DNA from: Prochlorococcus sp. AG-347-J14
GTDB lineage: Bacteria > Cyanobacteriota > Cyanobacteriia > PCC-6307 > Cyanobiaceae
Length of the DNA: 64,000 bases
Assembly (NCBI GenBank): GCA_003281505.1
Contig: QCBU01000001.1
Span: 186,001-250,000, forward strand
Direction: 5' to 3'
Shown: one piece after another, positions 20,784 to 31,122 of the stretch
Numbering within the stretch: the stretch's first letter is position 1
Layout: every line of letters starts with the position of its first letter
Notes under the pieces: generated by a model
What the model was told of the DNA's origin: nothing
Databases searched by the model: none
Seen by the model: the letters and a program-made list of their open reading frames with translations, nothing else
Position numbers and translations under genes: made by a program

Positions 20784-22508
20784 ATGAAAGAAACAAGTCC
20801 CAAATCAAATAATGGAACAATTTTGGATATAAATGAATCTTTTAAAATTGAATTTGATCCTATCAGCGATGCGTTGGCAGCTATAAGAAATGGTGAATGC
20901 ATAATTGTTGTAGATGATGAAAGAAGAGAAAATGAAGGAGATTTAATATGTGCGGCTCAGTTTGCAACTCCACAGCAAATTAATTTTATGGCTACTGAGG
21001 GACGTGGTCTAATATGCCTAGCAATGCAAGGTGAAAAACTTGATTCATTAGATTTACCATTAATGGTAGATAGGAATACAGATGAAAATCAAACAGCTTT
21101 TACAGTTTCAATTGATGCTGGACCTGAACATAATGTTACTACCGGAATTTCTGCTGAAGACAGGGCAAAGACAATACAAGTTGCTATAAACCCAAATACA
21201 AAACCTGATGATTTAAGGAGGCCAGGACATATTTTTCCATTAAGGGCAAAAAAAGGTGGAGTATTAAAAAGGGCAGGTCATACCGAAGCGGCTGTTGATA
21301 TTGCCGCAATGTCAGGTCTTTATCCCGCAGGAGTGATTTGTGAAATACAAAATCCTGACGGTTCTATGTCAAGACTTCCTCAACTTAAAGAGTATGCAAA
21401 ACAGTGGGGAATGAAATTAATATCAATAGCTGATTTAATAAGTTATCGGTTTCAAACTGAGAGATTTGTATTTAGAAAATCTGATGCTGATCTTCCAAGT
21501 ATTTTTGGTAATTTCAAAGCTTATGGATATGTTAATGAACTAGATGGTTCGGAGCACATAGCATTAGTTAAACAAAAATCATCGAAATTAAGCGAACCTG
21601 TACTAGTAAGAATGCATTCAGAGTGCTTAACTGGTGATGCTTTTGGATCATTACGTTGTGATTGTAGACCCCAGTTAGAGGCTGCTTTATCAAGAATAGA
21701 AAAGGAGGAAGAAGGAGTAGTTGTTTACTTGAGACAAGAAGGCAGAGGTATTGGTCTAATAAATAAATTAAAAGCTTACAGTTTACAAGATGGCGGATTA
21801 GACACTGTAGAAGCTAATGAAAAATTAGGTTTTCCAGCTGATCTCAGAAATTATGGTGTTGGAGCACAAATTTTAACTGATTTAGGTATAAAAAAATTAA
21901 AGTTACTAACCAACAATCCTAGAAAGATTGCTGGATTAGGTGGTTATGGAATAGAAGTTATTGAGAGAGTACCATTAGTTATTTGTCCAAACGATAATAA
22001 TGCAGAATATTTGAGTGTTAAAAAAACAAAGTTAGGCCACATGATTGATGATGAAATTTCTAATTCTAGTAATATTGATCCATTTATATCAATTTTTCTT
22101 GACGGGAAATATAAATCTATTGATTTAGTTCCAATAAAAAATAATGTTATTAAATTCTGTAATGAACAAAACATTAATATTAAACTTGAAAGTAGTCCAA
22201 GATTATTGGCGTTTTGGAACCGACCAAAATTAGTATGGAGAATTTTACATGATCAGAATAGAACCAATTCCAACATTAATGATGAGGAAATAAAGAATAT
22301 AGAATTATTTATTCAGTTTTTATCCAAATATGAAAATAGTACAAAGATTGGAATTATTGTTTCTAGAAATATTGAACAAGCATTACACCCAAAAAGTAGT
22401 ATCAAACTAATAAATACTAAATTCACTATTAATAACGAAATCTTATATTCTTCTACAAGAAAATTTAATCTAGATAAAGAAACATTCAGTATTGTTTTTG
22501 AAGGCTAA
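20784..22508 (+). CDS. ribBA: Bifunctional riboflavin enzyme (DHBP synthase / GTP cyclohydrolase II) with C-terminal extension
   Basis: Makes both precursors of riboflavin: 3,4-dihydroxy-2-butanone 4-phosphate (N-terminal domain, with [13 protein letters not shown] and GRGLICLAM) and the GTP cyclohydrolase II product (second domain, with zinc cysteines in [18 protein letters not shown] and RQEGRGIGL). I start at ATG 20784 with an AGGA just upstream; a TTG four codons earlier is less likely. After the cyclohydrolase domain ends (about [15 protein letters not shown]) some 165 further residues follow that I cannot assign to a named domain; they contain no repeat or membrane segment. Length is 574 residues against about 400-420 for the two-domain enzyme. 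Confidence 0.93.
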   Translation: MKETSPKSNNGTILDINESFKIEFDPISDALAAIRNGECIIVVDDERRENEGDLICAAQFATPQQINFMATEGRGLICLAMQGEKLDSLDLPLMVDRNTDENQTAFTVSIDAGPEHNVTTGISAEDRAKTIQVAINPNTKPDDLRRPGHIFPLRAKKGGVLKRAGHTEAAVDIAAMSGLYPAGVICEIQNPDGSMSRLPQLKEYAKQWGMKLISIADLISYRFQTERFVFRKSDADLPSIFGNFKAYGYVNELDGSEHIALVKQKSSKLSEPVLVRMHSECLTGDAFGSLRCDCRPQLEAALSRIEKEEEGVVVYLRQEGRGIGLINKLKAYSLQDGGLDTVEANEKLGFPADLRNYGVGAQILTDLGIKKLKLLTNNPRKIAGLGGYGIEVIERVPLVICPNDNNAEYLSVKKTKLGHMIDDEISNSSNIDPFISIFLDGKYKSIDLVPIKNNVIKFCNEQNINIKLESSPRLLAFWNRPKLVWRILHDQNRTNSNINDEEIKNIELFIQFLSKYENSTKIGIIVSRNIEQALHPKSSIKLINTKFTINNEILYSSTRKFNLDKETFSIVFEG

Positions 22509-22512
22509 AATA

Positions 22513-22950
22513 CTATTTTAAAGAAGCTTTTAGAATTTTTGACCCATTAGTGAGTTTTAGCACTACATCCATATCCTCTGTCTTACCAAAAACAGTATGA
22601 ACCCCATCGAGATGAGGCTGTGGTTCATAAACTATAAAAAACTGACTACCACCTGTATCCTTTCCTGCATGAGCCATTGAAAGTGAACCTTTTAGATGTT
22701 TATTGGAATTAATTTCACATTTAATATTATATCCAGGGCCTCCAGTTCCAGGCATACCAGATGCTCCATCACGAGTATTTGGACACCCACCCTGAGCCAT
22801 AAATCCGGGAATAACTCTGTGAAATGCAAGACCATCATAAAAACCATCATTAATCAACTTCGTGAAGTTTTTAACTGTATTAGGTGCGTCGTCAGAGAAA
22901 AATTCAATGTTTATGCTTCCAACTTCTGTCTCAAATAATGCAGATGTCAT
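22513..22950 (-). CDS. Cyclophilin-type peptidyl-prolyl cis-trans isomerase
   Basis: A 145-residue cyclophilin catalysing proline isomerisation during folding. The core motifs are seen: [13 protein letters not shown] with the catalytic arginine, [30 protein letters not shown], and [11 protein letters not shown]. There is no signal peptide, so it is cytoplasmic. It is the last gene of a minus-strand chaperone run (dnaK, dnaJ, DUF3110, cyclophilin), which fits a shared folding role. The stop is 4 bases from the ribBA stop. Confidence 0.92.
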   Translation of the reverse strand: MTSALFETEVGSINIEFFSDDAPNTVKNFTKLINDGFYDGLAFHRVIPGFMAQGGCPNTRDGASGMPGTGGPGYNIKCEINSNKHLKGSLSMAHAGKDTGGSQFFIVYEPQPHLDGVHTVFGKTEDMDVVLKLTNGSKILKASLK

Positions 22951-22988
22951 GTTTTATTTGTTTAATTGTTATTCTGATATTTTAATAG

Positions 22989-23372
22989 CTAAAGTAACTT
23001 TTCTAGGTTTTCTTTAATGGTATTTATATCAATGTTATCTTTTTTACTATTATTGTCTTCCTCCCAATTTTCAACTTTTAGGTTTTTCTGGGGTGGTGAA
23101 ATTAATAACCTATCTTCTGCGGTTTTAGGTACAAAATTCTTTTGTACTAATTTATATTCATAATCTAATTTAATACAGAAATCTTTTATTTCCTCTATGT
23201 TAATCAATTCAACTGTTGGCAGAGGAAAATCTTGAGCTTCTAGTAGACCACAATATCTTGTTGCATCATCCTTATCTTCAAACATGAGAACAATTGTCCT
23301 TCCCTTAAGCTCGATTGAATGAATTCCTTCCTTATCTGTTCCTGAATTGTATAAAAGAACAAATATGTTCAT
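22989..23372 (-). CDS. DUF3110 family protein
   Basis: A 127-residue protein when started at ATG 23370-23372 (MNIFVLLYNSGTD). The frame is open 31 codons further upstream, but that part would run into dnaJ and looks unlike protein; the DUF3110 domain begins exactly at MNIFVLLYN. The family is small, largely cyanobacterial and of unknown function. The N-terminal 70 residues form the domain (HSIELKGRTIVLMFEDKDDATRY, LEAQDFPLP); the C-terminus is charged and Asn/Lys-rich. It sits 34 bases after dnaJ and 38 bases before the cyclophilin, so it may be cotranscribed with chaperones. Confidence 0.8.
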   Translation of the reverse strand: MNIFVLLYNSGTDKEGIHSIELKGRTIVLMFEDKDDATRYCGLLEAQDFPLPTVELINIEEIKDFCIKLDYEYKLVQKNFVPKTAEDRLLISPPQKNLKVENWEEDNNSKKDNIDINTIKENLEKLL

Positions 23373-23406
23373 AAGTATCGGATTTTTCTTATTATATATT
23401 ATTTTA

Positions 23407-24333
23407 TTAAGAATCAGAAAGTGATAATTCTTGTAATCTTGTGTATAAAGCAATTTCTTCATCATTAATATCAGCAGGTATAACTACCAAGATTTCAACA
23501 TATTGATCACCTACATTATCTTCGAATATTAAACCTCTACCTTTTAAACGTAACATTCTGCCCGTAGATGATTTAGGTGGCACTTGAAGTGTGACATTTC
23601 CATCAAGGGTAGGAACCTCTACAGCACAACCAAGAAGAGCATCATGAGGAAACAACTCTAATTTGTAAAGAACTCTTAAACCATCAATTCTTAGACCACT
23701 TTCCGTTTGAACTTTTAATTGTAGATAATGATCTTTACCTCCTCTTGCAATATTTTCAAGTCTTAATCGCCATCCATCACCAGCAAATGGAGGTGTATCC
23801 ACTTCTACTACAGTTTCATCTTCAAGTTCAATTAAAATTGAAGCTCCATTTAAGGCCTCATCAGGAGTTAATTCAATAACTGTCTCAATATCTTGGTGAA
23901 GTTTAACTGGAGGCGGCTCTTCTGGAGAAGTTGTAGGGTATTGATAGTTGTTAAATTCAACATTATTTTTATTTATTGGTTTATCCACAGATGATTCATC
24001 ATCATATTCATCGTAACTTGTTGGTGAATATTCATATCCAAATAGTGAATCAAGATAATCCTGAAAATCAGGAAACCCTGTCTTGAAATTATTATTTTCA
24101 GAATCATCATTGACATTTTCATCCGAAATATTTTTTCTTTTATTAGGATCACTTAAATATTCGTATGCTTCGTTAATTAATTTGAATCTTTCTTCTGCAT
24201 TAAGATCATTTTTATTTAAATCTGGATGCCATTTTCTAGCTTCTCTTCGAAAGGCCTTTTTAAGTTCTTTATCATCAAAGTCAGGCGATAAACCCAAAAT
24301 CGACAAATAGTCTTTTTTAGAGGAAGTAGTCAT
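23407..24333 (-). CDS. dnaJ: DnaJ-type co-chaperone without zinc finger
   Basis: A 308-residue J-protein. The start chosen is the ATG at 24331-24333 ([15 protein letters not shown]); the open frame upstream is only dnaK sequence read in another frame. The J domain occupies residues 8-75 with HPD at 36-38. An acidic, Asn-rich linker follows, then the two C-terminal substrate-binding beta domains (ETVIELTPDEALNG, LLGCAVEVPTLDGNVTLQVPP, RLKGRG). The CxxCxGxG zinc repeats of classical DnaJ are absent, so it resembles CbpA-type J-proteins. Its first codons overlap the end of dnaK by 17 bases, which implies coupled translation and a dedicated pairing. Confidence 0.9.
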   Translation of the reverse strand: MTTSSKKDYLSILGLSPDFDDKELKKAFRREARKWHPDLNKNDLNAEERFKLINEAYEYLSDPNKRKNISDENVNDDSENNNFKTGFPDFQDYLDSLFGYEYSPTSYDEYDDESSVDKPINKNNVEFNNYQYPTTSPEEPPPVKLHQDIETVIELTPDEALNGASILIELEDETVVEVDTPPFAGDGWRLRLENIARGGKDHYLQLKVQTESGLRIDGLRVLYKLELFPHDALLGCAVEVPTLDGNVTLQVPPKSSTGRMLRLKGRGLIFEDNVGDQYVEILVVIPADINDEEIALYTRLQELSLSDS

Positions 24334-26314
24334 TGTCCCATGGATCATCGTCCCTAGAATTACCATACCTTGAATTTCTATAATTTCTATCCATTTGATT
24401 ATCCCAAGGATCATCATCCCAATAATCATCGGAAAAGAGTTCATCCTTTAATGATCCAAATGTATTTTTAATGCTCTGTAAGGGATTATTATCAGTTTTC
24501 TTTTCTGCTGCAAATTTTCTGTTTAAACCAAATAATGCTTCTTGTAGAGCACTTACTGAAATTTCTAATTCTTGAGGATCATCGTCATCTATGTACTCTT
24601 CAACATCTTGAATTGCTAATTCAACAGCTCGTTGCTGCCTTTCTGCCCCATAAGGGCCAAATTCTAATGAAGCATCCCTTAGCCTTCTCTCAGCTTGTGC
24701 AATAAGAGTTAAAGCACTATTTTTTCTATCAATTACAGATCTTCTCTTCCTATCTTCATTAGCCTTTGTTTTAGCTTCTTCAATTATCGAATTTATTTCT
24801 TGTTCATTTAAATTTGAACCTCCAGAAATTGTAACTGTTTGCTTTCTTCCAGTTGTTCTATCAGTTGCACTTACTTCTAAAAGACCATTAGCATCAATAT
24901 CAAATGCTACCTGGACTTGAGGTATCCCTCTTGGCGCTGGAGGTATGCCTGATAGTCTAAATTTACCAAGTGATTTATTTTCAGAAGCTAAAGGCCTTTC
25001 TCCCTGCCGTACTTGAACAACAACTGATGATTGATTAGCTTCAGACGTACTAAAAACATCAGATTGTCTAACTGGTATTGGTGTATTACGAGGAATGAGT
25101 ACCTTCATAAGACCACCAATAGTTTCTAAACCTAAAGACAAAGGAGTAACATCATTGAGAAGTAAATCTTGTAAATCACCGCTAATAATTCCAGATTGTA
25201 TAGCAGCTCCAACCGCTACGACTTCATCAGGATTAACAGATTGACAAGGTTCATTTGGAACAAGAGTCTTTACTAATTGTTGAACCATTGGGATTCTTGT
25301 AGTGCCACCTACAAGAACTACCTCATCAATATCTTCTGCATTCCATCCAGAATCATCTAAAGCTATTTGTACAGGCTCTAGTAATCTATCAAGTAAATCT
25401 TGTGATAATGATTCAAATATTTTTCTATCTAAGGATTCTTCAATATGTAAAGGCCCCTCTTTACTTGTTGTGATAAAGGGTAAAGATATTTTTGTTCTTT
25501 GTAATCCTGACAATTCACATTTAGCTTTTTCAGCAGCCTCAGTTAATCTCTGTAAAGCTTGTCTATCCCTTCTTAGATCAATATCATGTTTAGCAAGAAA
25601 TTTTTCTGCAAGCCAATCAACTATTTTTGAATCAAAATTGTTTCCTCCTAGCTGTGTATCACCACATGTGGCTTTAACATCAAAAACACCATTAGAAATT
25701 TTTAATAATGAAACATCAAATGTTCCTCCTCCTAAATCAAAAACCAAAACATTATTAGAAGAACTTTTTTCAAAACCATAGGCTAGAGCAGCAGCGGTAG
25801 GTTCATTTAGTATTCTGTCTACTTTAATACCAGCTAATATTGCAGAATCCTTTGTAGCTTGCCTTTGTGATTCATTAAAGTAGGCAGGGACAGTAATAAC
25901 TGCAGAGTCAACAGTATCTCCAAGATATGTTTCAGCATCATTAATTAATTTTCTAATCAATGAGCTCACTAATTCTTCTGGAGCATACTCTCTTTCTGTA
26001 TTTGGACTAAGAACCCTAACGTTTCCATCTGTATTAGCCTTTACGTTATAAGGAACAGAAATACTATTATCATCTAATTCATCCCAGTCACTTCCAATAA
26101 ATCTTTTTAAGTTATAGAAGGTATTCTTAGGATTTAGAACGAGTTGTCTTCTCGCTTGGTCTCCTATCACTATTTCCTTGTCTTTTGTAAATCCAACTAT
26201 TGAAGGTGTAGTTCTAGAACCCTCAGAATTAGCAATAACAATTGGACGTCCAGCCTCTATAACTCCTACTACAGAGTTAGTAGTACCTAAATCAATTCCA
26301 ACTATTTGCCCCAT
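24317..26314 (-). CDS. dnaK: Hsp70 chaperone DnaK (probably the DnaK3-type paralogue)
   Basis: A 665-residue Hsp70. The ATPase domain starts with [13 protein letters not shown] and includes [42 protein letters not shown] and [12 protein letters not shown]; the substrate domain has [15 protein letters not shown]. The C-terminus differs from the usual EEVD/DFTD-like tail: it is acidic and aromatic, with the block DDDPWDN occurring twice about 24 residues apart. Cyanobacteria carry several DnaKs; linkage to a zinc-less DnaJ and the odd tail suggest the membrane-associated DnaK3 type, but that is inference. No CIRCE element is seen in the 212-base gap upstream. Confidence 0.92.
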   Translation of the reverse strand: MGQIVGIDLGTTNSVVGVIEAGRPIVIANSEGSRTTPSIVGFTKDKEIVIGDQARRQLVLNPKNTFYNLKRFIGSDWDELDDNSISVPYNVKANTDGNVRVLSPNTEREYAPEELVSSLIRKLINDAETYLGDTVDSAVITVPAYFNESQRQATKDSAILAGIKVDRILNEPTAAALAYGFEKSSSNNVLVFDLGGGTFDVSLLKISNGVFDVKATCGDTQLGGNNFDSKIVDWLAEKFLAKHDIDLRRDRQALQRLTEAAEKAKCELSGLQRTKISLPFITTSKEGPLHIEESLDRKIFESLSQDLLDRLLEPVQIALDDSGWNAEDIDEVVLVGGTTRIPMVQQLVKTLVPNEPCQSVNPDEVVAVGAAIQSGIISGDLQDLLLNDVTPLSLGLETIGGLMKVLIPRNTPIPVRQSDVFSTSEANQSSVVVQVRQGERPLASENKSLGKFRLSGIPPAPRGIPQVQVAFDIDANGLLEVSATDRTTGRKQTVTISGGSNLNEQEINSIIEEAKTKANEDRKRRSVIDRKNSALTLIAQAERRLRDASLEFGPYGAERQQRAVELAIQDVEEYIDDDDPQELEISVSALQEALFGLNRKFAAEKKTDNNPLQSIKNTFGSLKDELFSDDYWDDDPWDNQMDRNYRNSRYGNSRDDDPWDNDYFL

Positions 26315-26526
26315 GATTTTAGATCGCTAAATTAAAGCAAAATTTCTAATAATTTAATTAATTTTTATCTTAGATATTTACATATAATAGTAAAAAAGAA
26401 ATTTTTTCAACTTAATTTAAATAAATAAGGTTATTTATAACTTGTTAAAAAAAATACTATCAATTTTACAAGACTTTTTAGAGACGAAGATGTTGATGTA
26501 GTTAACCAAAATAAACTAATATAAAA
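26315..26526. other. AT-rich 5' region of dnaK, no gene seen
   Basis: About 212 bases between the 3' end of the tRNA-Ser and the dnaK start. It is strongly AT-rich with runs of A and T. I found no protein-coding signal and no inverted repeat of the HrcA/CIRCE type. It should carry the dnaK promoter; a TATTAT block (reading on the minus strand at about 26385) is one candidate -10, without other support. A reading frame of about 64 codons that spans the tRNA is an artefact of translating the tRNA. Confidence 0.5.
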
Positions 26527-26613
26527 CGGAGAGAGAGGGATTCGAACCCTCGATAAAGTTGCCCCTATACAGCATTTCCAGTGCTGCGCCTTCAACCACT
26601 CGGCCACCTCTCC
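26527..26613 (-). tRNA. tRNA-Ser (anticodon GGA)
   Basis: An 87-base tRNA reading from 26613 down to 26527. The acceptor stem pairs GGAGAGG with TCTCTCC (one G-T wobble), with discriminator G at 26527. The D arm has GTGGCCGAGTGG, the anticodon loop reads CTGGAAA with GGA, a long class II variable arm follows (TGTATAGGGGCAACTTTATC), and the T arm has GGTTCGAATCC. The CCA end is not encoded. It decodes UCC and UCU. It lies between dnaK and the ferredoxin gene, read away from the latter. Confidence 0.96.
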
Positions 26614-26662
26614 CGAGATAACCATATTAACCCTTGATCATCCCATTTCAGAGGAAAGTTAT

Positions 26663-27037
26663 TTGAAAAAGACTTTCACAGTCACGATTAAAAATAAGGA
26701 AACCGGAAAGGTTTACCAAGAGCAGGTTAATAGTGATGACTATATACTTAAGGAATTTGAAAAGAAAGGTTTCAAACTTGCATTTTCATGTAGAAATGGT
26801 TGCTGCACAAGTTGTGCAGTTAAAATTAAATCTGGTACATTAAAACAACCTGAAGCAATGGGTGTATCGCAGGCTTTAAAAGAAAAAGGGTATGCACTTC
26901 TTTGTGTAGCTAAAGCAACTTCAGATCTTGAGGTAGAAACTACATATGAAGATGAAATTTACGATTTGCAATTTGGACAATATTTTGGGAGGGGAAATAC
27001 AAGAGTTGCGCCACCTTGGGAATTTGAGGAAGATTAA
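26663..27037 (+). CDS. Plant-type [2Fe-2S] ferredoxin, C-terminally extended
   Basis: A 124-residue soluble ferredoxin-domain electron carrier. The cluster ligands are C43, C48 and C51 in SCRNGCCTSC and C81 in ALLCVA; an extra cysteine sits at 47. A C-terminal extension of about 25 residues (YEDEIYDLQFGQYFGRG...WEFEED) goes beyond the length of photosynthetic PetF (about 97 residues), so it is likely a specialised cyanobacterial ferredoxin rather than the main photosystem I acceptor. The start is TTG at 26663, supported by GAGGAAAG 5-7 bases upstream. The inositol phosphatase gene begins 5 bases after its stop. Confidence 0.88.
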   Translation: MKKTFTVTIKNKETGKVYQEQVNSDDYILKEFEKKGFKLAFSCRNGCCTSCAVKIKSGTLKQPEAMGVSQALKEKGYALLCVAKATSDLEVETTYEDEIYDLQFGQYFGRGNTRVAPPWEFEED

Positions 27038-27042
27038 TTATC

Positions 27043-27891
27043 ATGTTTGAACTAAATGAAATAGAGGAACTTACAAATCAAGTTAATTTATTTATTTTGT
27101 ATGAAATAGCCAAGAATTCTGCTCAAATTGGTAATGAAATTTTAAAAGTTAATTACAATAAAATTCAAAAAATATCATCAAAGGGTAGGAAGGGTGACCT
27201 AGTTACCAATGTAGACTTGGAAGTTGAAAATAAAATAAAAGAATATTTAATAGAAGAGACACCAAACATATCTATAAATGCAGAGGAATCAGGTAAATTA
27301 ACCAAATCATCGGATTTAACGTGGTGTATAGACCCATTAGACGGTACAACAAATTATTCCCATGGATATCCTTTTTTTGGGACTTCTATTGGTCTTGTAT
27401 ATAAAAATAAGCCAATAATAGGCGCTATATCAGTACCTTATTTAAATGAATTATATTCAGCCTGCATAGGTTTAGGCTCATTCTGCAATGATAGTGAACT
27501 TAAAGTATCTAATCCCTCTAATCTTTCTGATAGTCTACTTGTAACTGGTTTCTCATATGACAGATTTGAGACGGAGGATAATAATTATGCAGAATTTTGC
27601 TACTTAACACATAAAACTAGAGGTGTTAGAAGAGGAGGTGCAGCAGCAGTTGATCTAGCACTTGTTGCGGCAGGTAAGGTAGATGGATATTGGGAAAGAG
27701 GATTGGAGGTATGGGACCTAGCGGCCGGTGCTATTATTGTTAAAGAGGCTGGTGGCATTATTTCTGATTATCCATCAGGCGAATTTAATTTAAGTTCAGG
27801 AAGAATTTTAGCTTGTTCTCCCAGCCTTGAGAATGAATTAAAAAATGAACTAGATAAAGTTTCTCCATTTAAAAAAAATCTCTATACCTAA
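27043..27891 (+). CDS. Inositol monophosphatase family protein
   Basis: A 282-residue lithium-sensitive phosphatase fold protein. Metal-binding motifs are present: an INAEESG block, WCIDPLDGTTNYSHGYP, and VWDLAAGAIIVKEAGG. Family members hydrolyse inositol phosphates, fructose-1,6-bisphosphate, PAP or histidinol phosphate. It sits directly between a ferredoxin gene (5 bases) and hisZ (18 bases). In some bacteria an IMP-family enzyme is the histidinol phosphatase, and the hisZ neighbour makes that worth considering, but nothing in the sequence proves the substrate. Confidence 0.85.
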   Translation: MFELNEIEELTNQVNLFILYEIAKNSAQIGNEILKVNYNKIQKISSKGRKGDLVTNVDLEVENKIKEYLIEETPNISINAEESGKLTKSSDLTWCIDPLDGTTNYSHGYPFFGTSIGLVYKNKPIIGAISVPYLNELYSACIGLGSFCNDSELKVSNPSNLSDSLLVTGFSYDRFETEDNNYAEFCYLTHKTRGVRRGGAAAVDLALVAAGKVDGYWERGLEVWDLAAGAIIVKEAGGIISDYPSGEFNLSSGRILACSPSLENELKNELDKVSPFKKNLYT

Positions 27892-27909
27892 AATTAGTTA
27901 AATATTAAA

Positions 27910-29061
27910 ATGACCGATATAAAGGAAATTAAATTAGTAGATGTAAAAAATAACTCAAACATCATAAATAATTTAAATAGTATTTATAAACTATGGGGAT
28001 ATGAAGAGGTTTCACCCTCATTCATAAATACTTTAGAGACCATAAAAGGCCGTGGCGTTATTGATGAAAATCAGGTTGTAGGAATAGTAAGTAATAATTC
28101 ATTATGTCTTAGGCCAGAAATGACAACATCGATTGTTAAATTGTCATCTACTAGATTAATAAATAAGAAAAGACCTATAAGGTTATTCACAAATGGAATG
28201 GTTTTTGATAAAAAACAAAATAATAATAATTCATTTCAGTTACAAGAAAAATTGCAGAGTGGAATTGAATTAATTGGATATGATACAAAATACCCAGAAA
28301 TTGAAGTTATTAATATTTTGTTTGATTCAATCGATAATATTAATTTGAAAGATGGTTGTAATTTATTTCTACTAGTAAGCACCACAAAAATAATGGACTT
28401 GATAATGAAGAAATATAAAAATAATAATTTTGAAGAAATTAAGAAAAGTTTAGTTAATTTTGATCTAGATAATTTATCTAAGTTAGGAATAGATGAAGAT
28501 GATAAATATATTCTTAAAGATCTTTTATTCACAAGAGGAGAGCCAATTGCAATATTAAAAAAATTAAAAACTATATATGGCTCTAGTAAAACATTAGATG
28601 ACCTAAATTTTTTATTTGAAACATTGTCAAAAATATCAAATAAATATGGTGTTACATTACAACTTGATCCCACGTTTCAACCTTACTTGAATTTATATGA
28701 AGGAATAGTTTTTCAACTAATAGGGGATAATGGTAAAAATAAAAGCGTCATCGCAAAAGGCGGAAGATATGATGAGTTAGTAAGATCATTTAGTCCTAAT
28801 GAGAAAATATTTAATGGGATTGGATTTACAATTTCGGTAGACATTTTAAGAAATTTTATTAATGAAGAAAATACAATTAAAAAAAAGATTTTATTGATGT
28901 TTAAGGATTCTTATTTGTTAGAAAAAGGTATGAATGAACAAAAAGTACAACAGAAAAAAGGAAATATTGCTGTCTTACATTTAAATCCAATTGATGACTT
29001 GGCTAAAGCCAATAAAATCATGAAAGAAAATAATTGTAGTGAGATTTTGTGGGTTAAATAA
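27910..29061 (+). CDS. hisZ: ATP phosphoribosyltransferase regulatory subunit HisZ
   Basis: A 383-residue protein related to the catalytic core of histidyl-tRNA synthetase but lacking its tRNA-binding domain, as HisZ does. It complexes with short-form HisG for the first, feedback-regulated step of histidine synthesis. Visible are the class II synthetase-like motif 2 (LRPEMTTSIVKL), FTNGMVFD, and the glycine-rich RYDELVRSF/FNGIGFTISVD region. HisG is not in this window. It follows the inositol phosphatase gene by 18 bases. A 117-base gap to htpG follows, holding a short imperfect palindrome at 29099-29112. Confidence 0.87.
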   Translation: MTDIKEIKLVDVKNNSNIINNLNSIYKLWGYEEVSPSFINTLETIKGRGVIDENQVVGIVSNNSLCLRPEMTTSIVKLSSTRLINKKRPIRLFTNGMVFDKKQNNNNSFQLQEKLQSGIELIGYDTKYPEIEVINILFDSIDNINLKDGCNLFLLVSTTKIMDLIMKKYKNNNFEEIKKSLVNFDLDNLSKLGIDEDDKYILKDLLFTRGEPIAILKKLKTIYGSSKTLDDLNFLFETLSKISNKYGVTLQLDPTFQPYLNLYEGIVFQLIGDNGKNKSVIAKGGRYDELVRSFSPNEKIFNGIGFTISVDILRNFINEENTIKKKILLMFKDSYLLEKGMNEQKVQQKKGNIAVLHLNPIDDLAKANKIMKENNCSEILWVK

Positions 29062-29178
29062 AACCTTTTAAAAATTTATTTAACTTTTAAATTGATACAT
29101 TGTTCGGACAATACTCCTAATTAAACTTGATTAACTAGTTTTTACGAAATAGTATTTAATATGTTGGAATTTTTTTAA

Positions 29179-31083
29179 ATGGAAAAAGGCGAAATTCGTA
29201 TTAATACCGAAAATATTTTCCCAATTATCAAGAAGGCAGTATATTCTGACCATGAAATCTTTTTAAGAGAACTTGTTAGTAATGGTGTTGACGCGATTAA
29301 TAAAAGAAGAATGGCCTCTATGGCAGGTGATTGCGATAATACCGAGGAGGCTCAAGTAAAAATAACAATTAACCGTGAAAAAAATACGTTAACAATTTCC
29401 GATAATGGAATTGGTATGAATGATGAAGAAATTAAGAAGTACATAAATCAAGTTGCATTTTCTAGTGCTGAAGAATTTCTAACAAAATACAAAAAAGATA
29501 ATGATGAATTCATAGGTCATTTTGGACTAGGTTTTTATTCAAGTTTCATGGTGGCAGATAGAGTTGATATATTAACTAAATCGGCAATTGGGGAATCAAA
29601 AGCTTTCAAATGGTCATGTGATGGATCGCCAAATTTCACATTAGAAGAATCAGAAAGAGAAACAATTGGTACCGATGTTATTCTTCACCTACTTGAAGAA
29701 GAAAAAGAGTTTATTGAGCCTGAAAGGATTAAATCATTAATAAAAAAATATTGTGATTTTATGCCAATTGATGTCTTATTAGAAGGAGAGACAATTAATA
29801 AGAAAAATCCTACTTGGAGAAAACAGCCTAGTGAATTAAAAGATGAGGATTATATTGAGTTATATAAATACCTTTACCCTTTCCAGGGAGATCCACTGTT
29901 ATGGATTCATCTGAATACGGATTATCCATATGACATACAAGGAATATTGTATTTTCCAAAGTTGTCAGGCAGAGCTGATTGGGAAAAGGGAGAAATTAAA
30001 CTATTTTGTAATCAAGTATTCGTAAGCGATTCAATTAAAGAGATAGTACCAAAATACCTATTACCTCTAAGAGGAGTAATTGACTCTACAGATATACCTC
30101 TAAATGTAAGTAGAAGTGCATTACAAACAGATAGAAAAGTAAGATCTATATCATCATTTATTTCAAAAAAAATTGCTAATAAATTAAAGGATTTGATAAA
30201 AAATTCTTCAGAATTTTATGCAGAAATTTGGGATTCCATTTCCGCATTTATTAAAATTGGCGCTATCGAAGATGATAAATTTGCTGAATTAGTTAAAGAC
30301 AGCATAATTTTCGAAACCATAATCAATTCGGAGAAAGATGTCACAAAAGATATTGAAAATAAATCGCTTATTAAAGCCAATGATAAATATTTCACTACTT
30401 TAGCAAATTACAAAGAACGAAATAAGATTACTGATTCTAAAAAAATAATTTACTGTTCAGATTCGATTGCTCAATCAAGCGCATTAAATATCTGCCTATC
30501 TGATAACAAAGAAGTTATTAAATCAGATCCCTTAATTGATGCACAATTTCTTCCTTGGTTAGAAAGTAAAAACGAAGATTATGAGTTCCAAAGAGTTGAT
30601 TCAGAAATTAATGAACTTGAAGATGAAGAATCTAAAGAAATTGTAGATAAGGATGGCAAATCAAATACAGAAAATCTTAGAGATACTGTTGTAAAAGCAC
30701 TTGATAATGAGAAAGTAACAGTTAAAGTTCAGTCACTTTCAAGTAAGGATGCACCACCTGCGATGATCTTGCTTCCAGAACAAATGAGAAGAATTAATGA
30801 TATGGGTGCATACATGGAACAAAAGATGCCTGGCTTACCTGAATATCATGTGCTTCTAATTAATAAGGAACATCCTCTTATTGTTGGTCTAAATAAAATT
30901 ACAGGTAATAAAATAATTATTGATAAAAAAGACCCTATAGAAAATCCATTAGCTTCTAAAATTGCAAATCATGTCTACGATATGGCTAAACTATCTGTTG
31001 GTGGATTAGATCAAGAACAAATCATTAATCTACAAAATAATAATGCCGAATTAATATCAGAATTGCTTAATTCAACAAATTAA
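29179..31083 (+). CDS. htpG: Hsp90 chaperone HtpG
   Basis: A 634-residue bacterial Hsp90. The N-terminal GHKL ATPase has the expected blocks: ELVSNGVDAINKRR (a slight change from the usual SNASDA), ISDNGIGMN, and IGHFGLGFYSSFMVAD. The middle domain (RGVIDSTDIPLNVSRSALQ) and the C-terminal dimerisation part follow. In cyanobacteria HtpG supports acclimation to heat and high light and assists tetrapyrrole and phycobilisome enzymes, from published work on related species. The gene stands alone, 117 bases after hisZ and 39 before rpmB. Confidence 0.95.
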   Translation: MEKGEIRINTENIFPIIKKAVYSDHEIFLRELVSNGVDAINKRRMASMAGDCDNTEEAQVKITINREKNTLTISDNGIGMNDEEIKKYINQVAFSSAEEFLTKYKKDNDEFIGHFGLGFYSSFMVADRVDILTKSAIGESKAFKWSCDGSPNFTLEESERETIGTDVILHLLEEEKEFIEPERIKSLIKKYCDFMPIDVLLEGETINKKNPTWRKQPSELKDEDYIELYKYLYPFQGDPLLWIHLNTDYPYDIQGILYFPKLSGRADWEKGEIKLFCNQVFVSDSIKEIVPKYLLPLRGVIDSTDIPLNVSRSALQTDRKVRSISSFISKKIANKLKDLIKNSSEFYAEIWDSISAFIKIGAIEDDKFAELVKDSIIFETIINSEKDVTKDIENKSLIKANDKYFTTLANYKERNKITDSKKIIYCSDSIAQSSALNICLSDNKEVIKSDPLIDAQFLPWLESKNEDYEFQRVDSEINELEDEESKEIVDKDGKSNTENLRDTVVKALDNEKVTVKVQSLSSKDAPPAMILLPEQMRRINDMGAYMEQKMPGLPEYHVLLINKEHPLIVGLNKITGNKIIIDKKDPIENPLASKIANHVYDMAKLSVGGLDQEQIINLQNNNAELISELLNSTN

Positions 31084-31122
31084 GTCGTGTGTTAAAATTT
31101 TTAAAGATATAACTCAAAAAAT

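Noticed and set aside
26431..26625. Minus-strand open frame of 64 codons across the tRNA-Ser
   Set aside because: It is the tRNA sequence and its flank read as protein; the tRNA structure explains the bases.
29099..29112. Imperfect palindrome ATTGT-TCGG-ACAAT before htpG
   Set aside because: Only five paired bases, does not match CIRCE or another heat-shock operator that I know.
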